Source of the DNA: Streptomyces sp. LBL
GTDB taxonomy: Bacteria > Actinomycetota > Actinomycetes > Streptomycetales > Streptomycetaceae
Assembly (NCBI RefSeq): GCF_029893585.1
Contig: NZ_JARXYX010000016.1
Coordinates: 62,001 to 126,000, forward strand
Length of the DNA: 64,000 nt
Reading direction: 5' to 3'
Below the pieces are notes generated by a model. It was not told the origin of the DNA. It made no database searches and was given only the letters and a program-made list of their open reading frames with translations. Made by a program: the position numbers and the translations under genes. The first letter of the stretch is position 1. Every line of letters starts with the position of its first letter. Positions 8,329-17,884 of the stretch are shown piece after piece.

Positions 8329-9105
8329 ATGTCCCTCAGCGTCCACCACGCCCCGTCCCCGAGCCCGACGGAACCGCACATCCTGGACAATGCCGCCTGG
8401 GCGGCGCTGACGGGCCCGCACGCTCATCTCGCCGAGCGCGTCGGCCGGGCCGCCCGCTACCCGACGGACGTCTCCCCGTTCACCGCCCTGGAAGACCCCG
8501 CCGATCCCCGCGCCTGGGACGACCTGGCCGCGCTGGTGGGGCCCGGCACCGTCACCCCGGTCACCGCGGTCCAGACCGTGCCCGGCGGCTGGGAGACCGA
8601 GCAGAGCGGCGAGGGCGTCCAGATGGTCGACACCGCGCTGTACGCCGAACCCGCACCCGAAGCGGTACGGCTCGGACCCACCGACGTACCCGAGATCCTC
8701 GGCCTGATCGCCCTCACCCGGCCGGGCCCCTTCCTGCCCCGTACCGTCGAGCTCGGCACCTACCTCGGCATCCGGGACCGCGGGCGGCTGATCGCCCTGG
8801 CCGGCGAACGCCTCCGCCCACCGGGCTGGACCGAGATCAGCGCCGTCTGCACCCACCCGGACCACCGCGGGCGCGGTCTGGCCACCCGGCTGGTCCGCGC
8901 GGTCGCCGCGGGCATCAGGGAACGCGGCGACACCCCCTTCCTCCACGCGTCCGCGAGCAACACCGACGCGATCCGGCTCTACGAGTCGATCGGGTTCACC
9001 CTGCGCCGCCGTTCGCGGTTCGTGCTGGTGCGCACGCCGGGCGGGCAGCCGGAAACGCACGTCCGGGACGAACACGAAGCCGGCCGGCTGGAAGAAAAGA
9101 AATAG
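8329..9105 (+). CDS. GNAT family N-acetyltransferase
   Basis: From ATG 8329, preceded by GGAGAG, the product is 258 residues. The acetyl-CoA pyrophosphate loop is HPDHRGRGLATRLV in the C-terminal half, followed by SNTDAIRLYESIGF, which is standard GNAT motif B. The open frame extends to 8236 through the tandem repeats, but that part has no domain. Bacillus operons for S-alkyl-cysteine use pair such an acetyltransferase with an amino-acid ABC transporter and flavin monooxygenases, as here. By analogy it may N-acetylate an imported cysteine derivative. Confidence 0.85.
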   Translation: MSLSVHHAPSPSPTEPHILDNAAWAALTGPHAHLAERVGRAARYPTDVSPFTALEDPADPRAWDDLAALVGPGTVTPVTAVQTVPGGWETEQSGEGVQMVDTALYAEPAPEAVRLGPTDVPEILGLIALTRPGPFLPRTVELGTYLGIRDRGRLIALAGERLRPPGWTEISAVCTHPDHRGRGLATRLVRAVAAGIRERGDTPFLHASASNTDAIRLYESIGFTLRRRSRFVLVRTPGGQPETHVRDEHEAGRLEEKK

Positions 9106-9214
9106 CCGTGCTGTTGAGCTTGCTGACGAGTGAGTGGCGCCCCTTCGGGGCCCGCGAGCGCGTGGCCGACAAGGACCCCGGGGTCGCCGGGCCGGAAGGG
9201 CGGAGGTGAGGCAC

Positions 9215-9331
9215 ATGCGTCCCGTGTCCCGCCACCGCGCCGTGCAACCCGCCCCGCCCCGTCACCTGCACCTGTACTCCCGGCCGCACATCGACCTGCT
9301 GCGCGTGGCCGCCGCGCTCTGTTGCTCCTGA
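9215..9331 (+). CDS. Second short leader peptide with HIDLLRV-xxALC motif
   Basis: A strong GGAGGTGAGG site precedes ATG 9215. The 38-residue peptide contains YSRPHIDLLRVAAALCCS and stops. It shares DLLRVxxALC with the peptide at 4778-4924, 4.4 kb upstream, although the rest of the two sequences differs. It lies 94 bp before the first flavin monooxygenase gene. Too small for an enzyme; a Cys-sensing leader is the best reading. Two independent copies in one locus make chance unlikely. Confidence 0.72.
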   Translation: MRPVSRHRAVQPAPPRHLHLYSRPHIDLLRVAAALCCS

Positions 9332-9374
9332 CGGTGTGTCCCCGCGGCCGCACCCTCCCCACGAGGGTCGGCTC

Positions 9375-9406
9375 TCTCGTACATGACTGATCTCGTACAC
9401 GACTGA
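9375..9406. repeat. 16-bp direct repeat, two adjacent copies
   Basis: TCTCGTACAYGACTGA occurs at 9375-9390 and 9391-9406, differing at one base. It sits between the second leader peptide and the ribosome site of the monooxygenase gene, where an attenuation structure or regulator site would be expected. Confidence 0.75.
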
Positions 9407-9425
9407 TCAGGAAGGCCCCACTCCC

Positions 9426-10697
9426 GTGTCCTCCTCACCCTCCCCGCTGCACCTCGCCGTCGCCCTCGACGGCGCCGGCTGGCACCCGGCCGCCTGGCGC
9501 GAGCCCGTCGCCCGCCCCCGAGAACTGCTCACTGCCGCCTACTGGGCCGACCTCGTCGCCGAGGCCGAGCGCGGTCTGTTCGACTTCGTGACCATCGAGG
9601 ACGCGCTCGGCCTGCAGTCCTCGCACTACGGCGAGTTGGACGGACGCGCCGACCAGGTCCGCGGACGCCTGGACGCCGTCCTCATCGCCGCGCGGGTCGC
9701 CCCGCTGACCCGCCACATAGGTGTGGTGCCGACGGTGGTGGCCACCCACACGGAGCCGTTCCACATCTCCAAGGCGATCGCCACCCTCGACTATGTGAGC
9801 TCCGGACGTGCCGGCCTGCGCGTACAGATCACCCCCCGCCCGCACGAGGCCGCGCACTTCGGCCGCCGCACGTTCCCGCCGCTGAGCCTGGAGTCGCTCC
9901 GGACGTCGGCCGGACAGGAACAGCTCACCCACCTCTTCGACGAGGCCGCCGATTACGTCGAGGTGGTGCGCCGCCTCTGGGACAGCTGGGAGGACGACGC
10001 CGAGATCCGGGATGTCGCCACCGGCCGTTTCGTCGACCGGGACAAGCTGCACTACATCGACTTCGAGGGCAGGCACTTCAGTGTCAAGGGTCCCTCGATC
10101 ACGCCTCGCCCGCCGCAGGGCCAGCCGCTCGTGACTGCCCTGGCCCACCAGAGCGTCCCGTACCGGCTGGTGGCTCGCCAGGCCGACGTCGGCTATGTCA
10201 CCCCGCACGACGCCGGCCAGGCCCGTGCGATCGTCGCCGAGATCCGCGCCGAGCAGGAGGCGGCCGGCCGCGCCGACGAAACCGTGCACGTCTTCGGCGA
10301 CCTGGTGGTCTTCCTCGACGACGATCCCGCCGAGGCCGCGGCCCGCCGAGAGCGCCTGGACGCCCTCGCGGGAGAGCCGTACACCAGCGACGCCCGGATC
10401 TTCACCGGCACTCCCGCCCAACTCGCCGACCTGCTGCAGGAGTTCGGGCAGGCGGGGCTGTCCGGGTTCCGGCTGCGGCCCGCCGTCGCCGGGCACGACC
10501 TGCCGGCGATCACCCGGGGCCTGGTTCCCGAACTCCAGCGGCGCGGCGCCTTCCGGCGTGCCTACGAGGCGGACACCCTGCGCGGCCTGCTGGGCCTCAC
10601 CCGCCCCGCCAACCGTTACGCCACCGCCCCCACCGCTGCCGCCACCCCCACTGCCACCCCTGCCGCCACCACCGCCGCAGCCACCCCCACCGCGTGA
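9426..10697 (+). CDS. LLM-class flavin-dependent monooxygenase
   Basis: The 423-residue product fits the bacterial luciferase-like barrel: an N-terminal strand, ADLVAEAERGLFDFVTIED, a SHYGELDGR region, and IGVVPTVVATHTEPFHISKAIATLDYVSSGRAGLRVQ, which is the characteristic middle of the fold. These enzymes use FMNH2 and O2 and often cleave C-S or C-N bonds. The last 20 or so residues are an Ala/Thr/Pro tail encoded by simple repeats and probably disordered. It is followed immediately by a second LLM gene. Confidence 0.9.
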   Translation: MSSSPSPLHLAVALDGAGWHPAAWREPVARPRELLTAAYWADLVAEAERGLFDFVTIEDALGLQSSHYGELDGRADQVRGRLDAVLIAARVAPLTRHIGVVPTVVATHTEPFHISKAIATLDYVSSGRAGLRVQITPRPHEAAHFGRRTFPPLSLESLRTSAGQEQLTHLFDEAADYVEVVRRLWDSWEDDAEIRDVATGRFVDRDKLHYIDFEGRHFSVKGPSITPRPPQGQPLVTALAHQSVPYRLVARQADVGYVTPHDAGQARAIVAEIRAEQEAAGRADETVHVFGDLVVFLDDDPAEAAARRERLDALAGEPYTSDARIFTGTPAQLADLLQEFGQAGLSGFRLRPAVAGHDLPAITRGLVPELQRRGAFRRAYEADTLRGLLGLTRPANRYATAPTAAATPTATPAATTAAATPTA

Positions 10698-10717
10698 GCC
10701 GGAAGGACCGCCTCCCC

Positions 10718-12091
10718 ATGAGCAAGCCGCTGAAGCAGATCCATCTGGCCGCCCACTTCCCGGGCGTCAACAACACCACGGTGTGGAGCGACCCCCAGGC
10801 CGGCAGCCACATCGAGTTCAGCTCGTTCGCCCACTTCGCGCGGACCGCCGAACGCGCCAAGTTCGACTTCCTGTTCCTCGCGGAAGGGCTGCGGTTGCGC
10901 GAACAGGGCGGAAAAATCTATGACTTGGACGTGGTCGGCCGCCCCGACACCTTCACGATCCTCGCCGCGCTCGCCGCCGTCACCGAACACCTCGGTCTGA
11001 CCGGCACCATCAACTCCACCTTCAACGAGCCCTACGAGGTGGCCCGCCAGTTCGCCAGCCTCGACCACCTCTCCGGCGGACGCGCCGCCTGGAACGTCGT
11101 CACCTCCTGGGACGCCTTCACCGGTGAGAACTTCCGCCGCGGCGGCTTCCTCCCGCAGAACGAGCGCTACTCCCGCGCGCAGGAGTTCCTGACCACCGCC
11201 AACGAACTCTTCGACTCCTGGCAGGGCGACGAGATCCTCGCCGACCAGGCGAGCGGCACCTTTCTGCGCGACGCGAAGGCCGGCGCCTTCGTCCACACCG
11301 GACAGCATTTCGACATCCACGGGCACTTCAACGTCCCGCGCTCCCCGCAGGGCCGCCCGGTGATCTTCCAGGCCGGTGACTCCGACGAGGGCCGCGAGTT
11401 CGCCGCGTCCAGCGCCGACGCCATCTTCAGCCGCTACGCCACCCTCAAGGAGGGCCAGGCCTTCTACACGGACGTCAAGAAGCGCCTCGCCGCGTACGGC
11501 CGCCGCCACGACCAGCTGAAGATCCTGCCCGCCGCGACCTTCGTCCTCGGCGACACCGACGCCGAGGCCGAGGAACACGCCCACGAGGTGCGCCGCCAGC
11601 AGGTCAGCGGGGCCACCGCCCTCAAGCACCTGGAGTTCGTCTGGAACCGGGACCTGTCCGCCTACGACCCGGACGGTCCCCTCCCCGACATCGACCCCGA
11701 CCTCGGCGAACACACCATCGCCCGGGGCCGCGCCCAGGTCCGGATGTACCGCGACCCCCTGGCCACCGCCCGCGAATGGCGGGAACTCGCCGCCGCCAAC
11801 AAATGGTCCATCCGTGACCTGGTCATCGAGACCGGCAACCGCCAGAGCTTCGTCGGCTCCCCGGCCACCATCGCGAAGACCATCAACGACTACGTCCAGG
11901 CCGACGCCGCCGACGGCTTCATCCTCGCCCCGCACATCACCCCCACCGGCCTCGACACCTTCACCGACCAGGTCGTCCCCCTCCTCCAGGAACAGGGCGT
12001 GTACCGCACGGAGTACGAGGGACCGACCCTGCGCGACCACCTCGGCCTGGCCCACCCCGACGACGTACGCGACGAGCGCGCGGCGTCATGA
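10718..12091 (+). CDS. NtaA/DmoA/SnaA-family FMN-dependent monooxygenase
   Basis: The ATG at 10718 has GGAAGGA 10 bp upstream; a GTG at 10694 overlapping the previous stop is the alternative. The 457-residue protein begins KPLKQIHLAAHFPGVNNTTVW and shows RTAERAKFDFLFLAEGL, DHLSGGRAAWNVVTSWD and the RYSRAQEFL segment typical of the nitrilotriacetate/dimethylsulfide monooxygenase group. Relatives attack S- or N-substituted small molecules with reduced flavin from a partner reductase. Its stop overlaps an ATG that begins a truncated third LLM gene. Confidence 0.92.
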   Translation: MSKPLKQIHLAAHFPGVNNTTVWSDPQAGSHIEFSSFAHFARTAERAKFDFLFLAEGLRLREQGGKIYDLDVVGRPDTFTILAALAAVTEHLGLTGTINSTFNEPYEVARQFASLDHLSGGRAAWNVVTSWDAFTGENFRRGGFLPQNERYSRAQEFLTTANELFDSWQGDEILADQASGTFLRDAKAGAFVHTGQHFDIHGHFNVPRSPQGRPVIFQAGDSDEGREFAASSADAIFSRYATLKEGQAFYTDVKKRLAAYGRRHDQLKILPAATFVLGDTDAEAEEHAHEVRRQQVSGATALKHLEFVWNRDLSAYDPDGPLPDIDPDLGEHTIARGRAQVRMYRDPLATAREWRELAAANKWSIRDLVIETGNRQSFVGSPATIAKTINDYVQADAADGFILAPHITPTGLDTFTDQVVPLLQEQGVYRTEYEGPTLRDHLGLAHPDDVRDERAAS

Positions 12092-12123
12092 AGTTCCTCG
12101 CCATCACCCTGATCGTGCACGCG
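12088..12123 (+). pseudogene. Stub of a third LLM monooxygenase
   Basis: An ATG overlapping the previous stop (ATGA) opens a frame reading MKFLAITLIVHA, which looks like the start of another LLM oxidoreductase. After these 12 codons the similarity ends abruptly and the frame runs into the 3' end of an opposing SDR gene. The retained coupling signal and N-terminus suggest a deletion that removed the rest of the gene. Confidence 0.5.
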
Positions 12124-12140
12124 GGGGGGTACGCGCCGGG

Positions 12141-12881
12141 TCAGAGGCTCTGGCCGCCGGACACGTCGATGATCGCGCCGGTCGCCCACTGGAAGGCATC
12201 GGAGAGGATGGCGGGGACCACCGCGGTGATGTCGTCGGTCGTGGCGATCCGTCCCTGGGCTATGGTCTGGGCGGCGAGCTTCTGCACGTCGGGCGAGCGC
12301 ATGATGCCTCCGCCGAAGTCGGTCACGACCGCGCCGCCCATGAGGGTGTTGACCCGGATGGACCGCTCGGCGAGTTCGACGGCCTGGTAGCGGGTCAGGA
12401 CCTCGATCGCGCCTTTGGTGGCGGCATAGGCGGACATCCCGGGTACGACGCCCCGGGTCAGAGCGGTCGACACATTGAGCACGCGGCCGCCCTCGTTGAT
12501 CAGGGGCAGCAGCGCCTGAGTGAGGAAGAACGGCGCCTTGAGATTGATCTGGACCAGTTCGTCGAACTGGTCGGGCGTGGTCACCGCGTACGGCGCGTAG
12601 GTGCCGATGCCGGCGTTGTTGACCAGGTAGTCGAAGGTCTCCACGCCGAACCGCTCCCGCAGCGTGCTCCGCACGGCGGTGACGAACTGCGGGAACGTGT
12701 CGATCCGGGTGACGTCGAGCCGGCAGAAGACGAAGTCCGGCTCGGTGGCCTCGGTAGCTGCGCGCTCACTGGTGAGATAGGTGCCCAGCACCGCGACACC
12801 CGACCGCGTCAGGTGGCGCGCCATACCCAGGCCGAGCCCGCGCCCAGCGCCGGTGACCAGGGCGATCTTCCGGTCCGCCAT
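12141..12881 (-). CDS. Classical short-chain dehydrogenase/reductase
   Basis: The 246-residue protein has TGAGRGLGLG at residues 10-19 for NAD(P), the NNAG motif at 88-91, and the catalytic Ser138, Tyr152 and Lys156 (YAATK), so it should be active. C-terminal ATGAIIDVSGG is also typical of the family. AAGGA precedes the ATG at 12881. It lies downstream of an IclR gene on the same strand, and its promoter gap carries a strong inverted repeat, so IclR control is plausible. Substrate unknown. Confidence 0.92.
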   Translation of the reverse strand: MADRKIALVTGAGRGLGLGMARHLTRSGVAVLGTYLTSERAATEATEPDFVFCRLDVTRIDTFPQFVTAVRSTLRERFGVETFDYLVNNAGIGTYAPYAVTTPDQFDELVQINLKAPFFLTQALLPLINEGGRVLNVSTALTRGVVPGMSAYAATKGAIEVLTRYQAVELAERSIRVNTLMGGAVVTDFGGGIMRSPDVQKLAAQTIAQGRIATTDDITAVVPAILSDAFQWATGAIIDVSGGQSL

Positions 12882-12928
12882 GAGAGTCCTTCCATCGGTG
12901 GGATCGATCCCCGCCACGATGAAGGAAG

Positions 12929-12948
12929 CGCCTCGCCCGGGCGAGGCG
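12929..12948. terminator. 20-bp perfect palindrome, possible terminator
   Basis: CGCCTCGCCCGGGCGAGGCG is its own complement and lies 28 bp beyond the IclR stop on the minus strand. It could end the IclR transcript or be a protein-binding site; there is no T-run. Confidence 0.45.
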
Positions 12949-12967
12949 TTGTCCGCTGAACGGACAA
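12949..12967. promoter_or_regulatory. Candidate IclR operator
   Basis: TTGTCCG and CGGACAA are perfect 7-bp arms around CTGAA, directly adjoining the 20-bp palindrome and upstream of the SDR start. The form resembles the short palindromes bound by IclR-family proteins. Confidence 0.55.
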
Positions 12968-12975
12968 CCGCCGGA

Positions 12976-13629
12976 TCACAGCGCGGAAAGCCTGCGTTCC
13001 AGTGCGACGGCGGCCCGGTGGACGGGCGCCGCAAGCCTGTCCGCGGGCCGCTGCGCTGCGGTGGCGATCTGCAACGACGCCCGCCGCCCACCGGGCAGGC
13101 CGACCGGCACGGCGTAGCAGGTCAGTCCCGCGAACACGTCCTGGTCGTCGACCGCGGCGCCGAACGGCCGCCGCCGCGCCGCAGGCATCGCGCTGGGGGC
13201 CAGGACCATCGCGGCGGCCGTCGAGGCGGGCATCTGCGCACCGCTGCGCGCGTCGATCGGCAGCGCGTCCCGGCCCGGGACCATCTCCAGCGCGACGAAC
13301 GAGCCCTCCGACGGTACGACCAGGGACACCGCGGCGCCCGTCTGTTCCCGCAGACGCTGGATGACCTTCGAAGCGGTCTCCCGTAGACCGGCCAACGGCT
13401 CCACCTGCCGCGCCAGATCCAGCAGCGACGCCGACAGGGCCCAGTGGCCGTCAGTCCACTCCACCGCGCCGGATTGGCGTAGCTGGCCGAGCAGCCGGTG
13501 CACCGTCGGACGAGGCAGCCCGGTCAACTGTGCGAGACGCGCCACCTGATGCTTCCGGCCGGCCTCGGGAAGAGCCCGCAGCACCCGGAAGGCACCGTCG
13601 ACGACACCGCGCGGTTCCCGCTCAGCCAT
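12976..13629 (-). CDS. IclR family transcriptional regulator, short
   Basis: From ATG 13629 the product is 217 residues, shorter than the usual 250. It begins MAEREPRGVVDGAFRVLRALPEAG, then a winged helix (VARLAQLTGLPRPTVHRLLGQLRQSGAVEW). The effector domain keeps ASTAAAMVLAP and FAGLTCYAVPVGLPGG but seems compressed. The open frame extends upstream to 13962 without family similarity. It probably regulates the SDR gene 94 bp downstream. Confidence 0.82.
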   Translation of the reverse strand: MAEREPRGVVDGAFRVLRALPEAGRKHQVARLAQLTGLPRPTVHRLLGQLRQSGAVEWTDGHWALSASLLDLARQVEPLAGLRETASKVIQRLREQTGAAVSLVVPSEGSFVALEMVPGRDALPIDARSGAQMPASTAAAMVLAPSAMPAARRRPFGAAVDDQDVFAGLTCYAVPVGLPGGRRASLQIATAAQRPADRLAAPVHRAAVALERRLSAL

Positions 13630-13790
13630 CACACACCCTGCTTCCACCACAACCACCACCGCGGACAAGGACAAAGGTATGCGTTGCGACCTGGCCTGCA
13701 TGGTCAGGGTGAACGCAGCCGGACATCGCCGTGCGTCGACAGCCTGCTGTCCTCGATCGAACGCCAGAAGAAGACGATCTTCGCCTCCGC

Positions 13791-14317
13791 ATGACCACCG
13801 ACGCCTCCCCGAAGGGCCCGGAGGCGGCCGCCGTGTCGCCTCCGGGGCCCCCGCCTGCCAAGAAGAAGGTCCCGCCAGCGGCAAGCTGTACGACTCCGCG
13901 CTCGGCCTCGTCCTCATCCACGTGGCCTTCCAGTCCGGCTTCTGCGCCTTCGCGCTCAGCAACTACGTGCGCTCGCTGCCGCACGAACTCACCGAGGCCG
14001 CGCTCGTCGACGGTGCCTCGGTGTGGCGGATGTACTGGCAGATCGTGCTGCCGCTGTGCAAGCCCGCGATGGCCGCCCTGGCGACCCTTCTCTCCATCTG
14101 GATCTACAACGACTTCTTCTGGGCGATCGTGCTGATCTCCACCGGCGAGAACATGCCGATCACCTCGGCCCTGAACAACCTTTCCGGCCAGTACTTCACC
14201 GACCCCAACCTGGTCGCCGCCGGCGCCCTGCTCACCGCGATCCCCACCCTCATCGTGTACTTCGTGCTGCAGCGCCAGTTCGTCAGTGGCCTGACCCTGG
14301 GCGCCAACAAGGGCTGA
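13791..14317 (+). pseudogene. MalG-type sugar ABC permease with internal deletion
   Basis: Two frames must be joined. From ATG 13791 the peptide reads MTTDASPKGPEAAAV, a plausible permease cytoplasmic start, but the frame is lost near 13880. From there another frame gives the C-terminal half of a carbohydrate permease, including LPHELTEAALVDGASVWRMY (the EAA loop) and the closing RQFVSGLTLGANKG. About 148 residues of an expected 280-300 remain, so the first membrane segments are gone. The upstream frame ends at the same ATG as ATGA, consistent with the tail of a lost partner permease. Confidence 0.7.
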
Positions 14318-14361
14318 CAGCTCCCGACGCACCCCGCGTCCCCTACCTGTGGTCGGAGCGT

Positions 14362-15038
<677 letters not shown>

Positions 15039-15042
<4 letters not shown>

Positions 15043-15713
15043 GCGGCGGGCACCCCCGTCCGCACGATGCGGTCGACATAGATGCTCGGCGTCACCACGG
15101 CCTCCGGGTCGATCGCACCGACGTCGACGATCTCGCTGACCTGTGCCACGACCGTGGTGGCGGCGGTGGCCATGACGGGCCCGAAGTTGCGGGCGGTCTT
15201 GCGGTACACGAGGTTGCCCATCCGATCCGCCCGGTGGGCGCCGATCAACGCGAGGTCGCCCTTGATGGGGTACTCCAGGACGTAGGTACGGCCGGCTATC
15301 TCCCGGGTCTCCCTGCCCTCGGCGAGCGGCGTACCGACGCCCGTGGGGGAGAAGAAGGCCCCGATGCCGGCACCGGCGGCACGCATCCGTTCGGCGAGGG
15401 TGCCCTGCGGCACCACCTCCAGCTCGATCCGCCCTGCGCGGTAGAGCCGGTCGAAGACCCACGAGTCGGACTGGCGGGGGAAGGAGCACACGATCCTGCG
15501 CACCCGCCCCTTGCCCAGCAGCGCGGCCAGCCCCGTGTCGCCGTTGCCGGCGTTGTTCGACACCACGGTCAGTCCGGTCGCGCCCTGCCGGATGAGCGCG
15601 TCGATCAACTCGACCGGCATGCCAGCCATGCCGAACCCTCCGACGAGTACGGTCGCGCCGTCCTCGACCCCGGACACGGCCTCGTCGGCATCGCTGCACA
15701 CGTGAACGGTCAT
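15039..15713 (-). CDS. pcaI: 3-oxoadipate CoA-transferase subunit A
   Basis: The 224-residue alpha subunit contains VGGFGMAGMPVELI (CoA-transferase A signature), TVVSNNAGNGDTGLAALL, and a C-terminal EIVDVGAIDPEAVVTPSIYVDR. It forms the heterodimer with the overlapping pcaJ product. Its start overlaps the end of the thiolase gene by 4 bp, so pcaF-pcaI-pcaJ is a tight operon read on the minus strand. Confidence 0.87.
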
Positions 15714-16912
15714 CGGGTCCTCCCCGTCATGTTCTCCAGGACGACGGCCAAGGCCTGTCCGACACCGATACAGATCGCGGCGACGCCCCACCGCTCTCCC
15801 GACTCGTGCAGCCGCGCGGCGAGCGTGCCGAGGATCCGGCCTCCCGAGGCGCCGAGCGGATGGCCGATCGCGATCGCCCCGCCCTTGGCGTTCACCACGG
15901 CCGGATCGATCTTCCAGGCGTCCACGCAGGCCAACGACTGGACGGCGAAGGCCTCGTTGAGTTCGACCGCCGCCACGTCCGCCCAGGAGATCCCGGCCCG
16001 CTTCAGGGCCCGCTCGGCCGCCTCGACCGGCGCGAACCCGAACATCTGCGGATCCAGCGCCGACACCCCGCGGCCGGCGATCCGGGCCAGCGGGGGCAGG
16101 CCGATGCGCTGCGACGCCGTCTCCGAGCCGATCAGCACGGCGGACGCGCCGTCGTTCAGCGGCGAGGCGTTCCCGGCGGTGATGACGCCGTCGGGGCGGA
16201 ACGACGGCTTGAGACCCGCCAGCTTCCCCGCCGTGGATCCGGGTCGGATGCCCTCGTCGCGAGAGAGCCGGACCTCCCCGTTCTGCACGACCGACACCAC
16301 CAGGTCGTCGTAGAAGCCCGCATCCCAGGCCTCGTCCGCGAGGTTGTGCGAGCGGGCGGCGAACTCGTCCTGCCGATCCCTGGGGATGGTGAACCGTTCG
16401 GCCAACTGCTCGTTCGACTCCCCCAGGGAGACGGTCCACTCCTTCGGCATGCGGTCATTGACCAGCCGCCAGCCGAGAGTCGTCGACACGGCGGTCACAT
16501 GGCCGGCCGGGAAGGCGCGTGACGGCTTCGGCAGGACCCAGGGAGCACGGGTCATCGACTCCACGCCGCCGGTGAGGACGATGTCGGCGTCACCGCTCTC
16601 GACGGCACGCGAGGCGATGATCGCCGCGTCGAGCGAGGAGCCGCAGAGACGGTTGACGGTCGTGGCCGGCACCGAGGTCGGCAGGCCCGCCAGGAGGACG
16701 GCCATCCTGCCCACGTTGCGGTTGTCCTCGCCCGCGCCGTTGGCGTTGCCCCACACCACGTCGTCGATCAGGGCGGGATCGAGAGCCGGCGCCTTGGCCA
16801 GGGCTCCTGTGACGGCGACGGCCGCGAGGTCGTCGGGCCGGACGTCGGCGAGCGCTCCACCGAACCGCCCGAACGGCGTTCTGACTGCGGCGTAAACGAA
16901 ACTGGCAACCAT
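15710..16912 (-). CDS. pcaF: Beta-ketoadipyl-CoA thiolase
   Basis: This 400-residue thiolase has the acyl-binding Cys90 in NRLCGSSLDA, the NEAFA motif, GHPLGASG with its catalytic His, and a C-terminal CIGVGQ Cys. All active-site residues are present. In this operon it should cleave 3-oxoadipyl-CoA to succinyl-CoA and acetyl-CoA, the last step of the beta-ketoadipate pathway. It is divergent from a LysR gene with 84 bp between. A 6-bp inverted repeat (GGAACC/GGTTCC, 16914-16931) overlaps its 5' leader. Confidence 0.9.
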   Translation of the reverse strand: MVASFVYAAVRTPFGRFGGALADVRPDDLAAVAVTGALAKAPALDPALIDDVVWGNANGAGEDNRNVGRMAVLLAGLPTSVPATTVNRLCGSSLDAAIIASRAVESGDADIVLTGGVESMTRAPWVLPKPSRAFPAGHVTAVSTTLGWRLVNDRMPKEWTVSLGESNEQLAERFTIPRDRQDEFAARSHNLADEAWDAGFYDDLVVSVVQNGEVRLSRDEGIRPGSTAGKLAGLKPSFRPDGVITAGNASPLNDGASAVLIGSETASQRIGLPPLARIAGRGVSALDPQMFGFAPVEAAERALKRAGISWADVAAVELNEAFAVQSLACVDAWKIDPAVVNAKGGAIAIGHPLGASGGRILGTLAARLHESGERWGVAAICIGVGQALAVVLENMTGRTR

Positions 16913-16996
16913 GGGAACCACCGTAGGTTCCTCAGATTCATCTCGTCCAATACTCAGTTCCGCATAATCCATCACTTTCACATATAAGCTGTGGTC

Positions 16997-17884
16997 ATGG
17001 AGATCCGGCAGGTCCGCTACTTCCTCGCCCTCGCCGAGGAGTGCCACTTCGGCCGCGCCGCCCAACGCCTGCACGTGGCCCAGTCAGCCCTCTCCCAGCA
17101 GATCAAGCAGCTGGAGCGCGGGCTCGGCACGACGCTCTTCCATCGGTCCACGCGGCACGTCGAACTCACCGAGGCCGGCCGTCACCTGGTCGGGTACGCA
17201 CGGTCGATCCTCGCCGAGGTGGAACGGGCGCAGGAGCAGATGGCCCAGCTCGCCACCGGCCTGGCCGGCCGCGTGTCCATCGGGTTCGTCGGGACCGCCA
17301 CCTACGACATCCTGCCGAGGATCGCCCGTACGGTCCGGGCACAGCTGCCCGGAATCTCCCTGGAGCTGCGGGGTGAGTTGCTCAATCCCGAACTGGTCGA
17401 CGGCCTGCTCGGCGGCACCTACGACCTCGCGCTGCTGCGCGCCGGCACACCGATGGACGCCGCCGTCACCGTCACCCACCTCCGGTCCGAACGACTCATG
17501 GCCGTCCTGCCCACCGGCCATCCGCTGGCCGGCCGGGACAAGATCGCCCTCGCGGCACTTGCCGACGAGCCCTTCGTCGTCCACCCTTCCCGCGACCGTT
17601 CCTCCATGCACGGCCGGGTCCTCGCAGCGTGCGCCCGTGCCGGCTTCCAGCCCTCCACCCTGATCGAGGTCGGCGAGACCGCGACTCTCGTGGTGCTGGT
17701 CGCCGCGGGCAACGCCGTCGCCCTGGTGCCGGAGTCCCTGCGGAGTCTGCGCCTCGATGGCGTGACCTACCTGCCGCTCACCGAGAGCGAGACCGTCGAC
17801 CTGGCACTGGCACGCCGCGCGGGCCACAACGCACCCGCGACGGAACAGGTCGCAGCGGTGGTCGAGAGCTGCGTCAAACACTGA
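16997..17884 (+). CDS. LysR family regulator, likely of pcaFIJ
   Basis: The product has a classic N-terminal winged helix (MEIRQVRYFLALAEECHFGRAAQRL, then AQSALSQQIKQLE) and a periplasmic-binding-like effector half (GFVGTATYDILPRI, AGNAVALVPES). I prefer ATG 16997; GTG 16991 adds two residues. It is divergent from pcaF, the standard position for a LysR activator of an aromatic operon, and may respond to beta-ketoadipate or muconate. An obvious ribosome site is lacking, so the transcript may be leaderless. Confidence 0.9.
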   Translation: MEIRQVRYFLALAEECHFGRAAQRLHVAQSALSQQIKQLERGLGTTLFHRSTRHVELTEAGRHLVGYARSILAEVERAQEQMAQLATGLAGRVSIGFVGTATYDILPRIARTVRAQLPGISLELRGELLNPELVDGLLGGTYDLALLRAGTPMDAAVTVTHLRSERLMAVLPTGHPLAGRDKIALAALADEPFVVHPSRDRSSMHGRVLAACARAGFQPSTLIEVGETATLVVLVAAGNAVALVPESLRSLRLDGVTYLPLTESETVDLALARRAGHNAPATEQVAAVVESCVKH

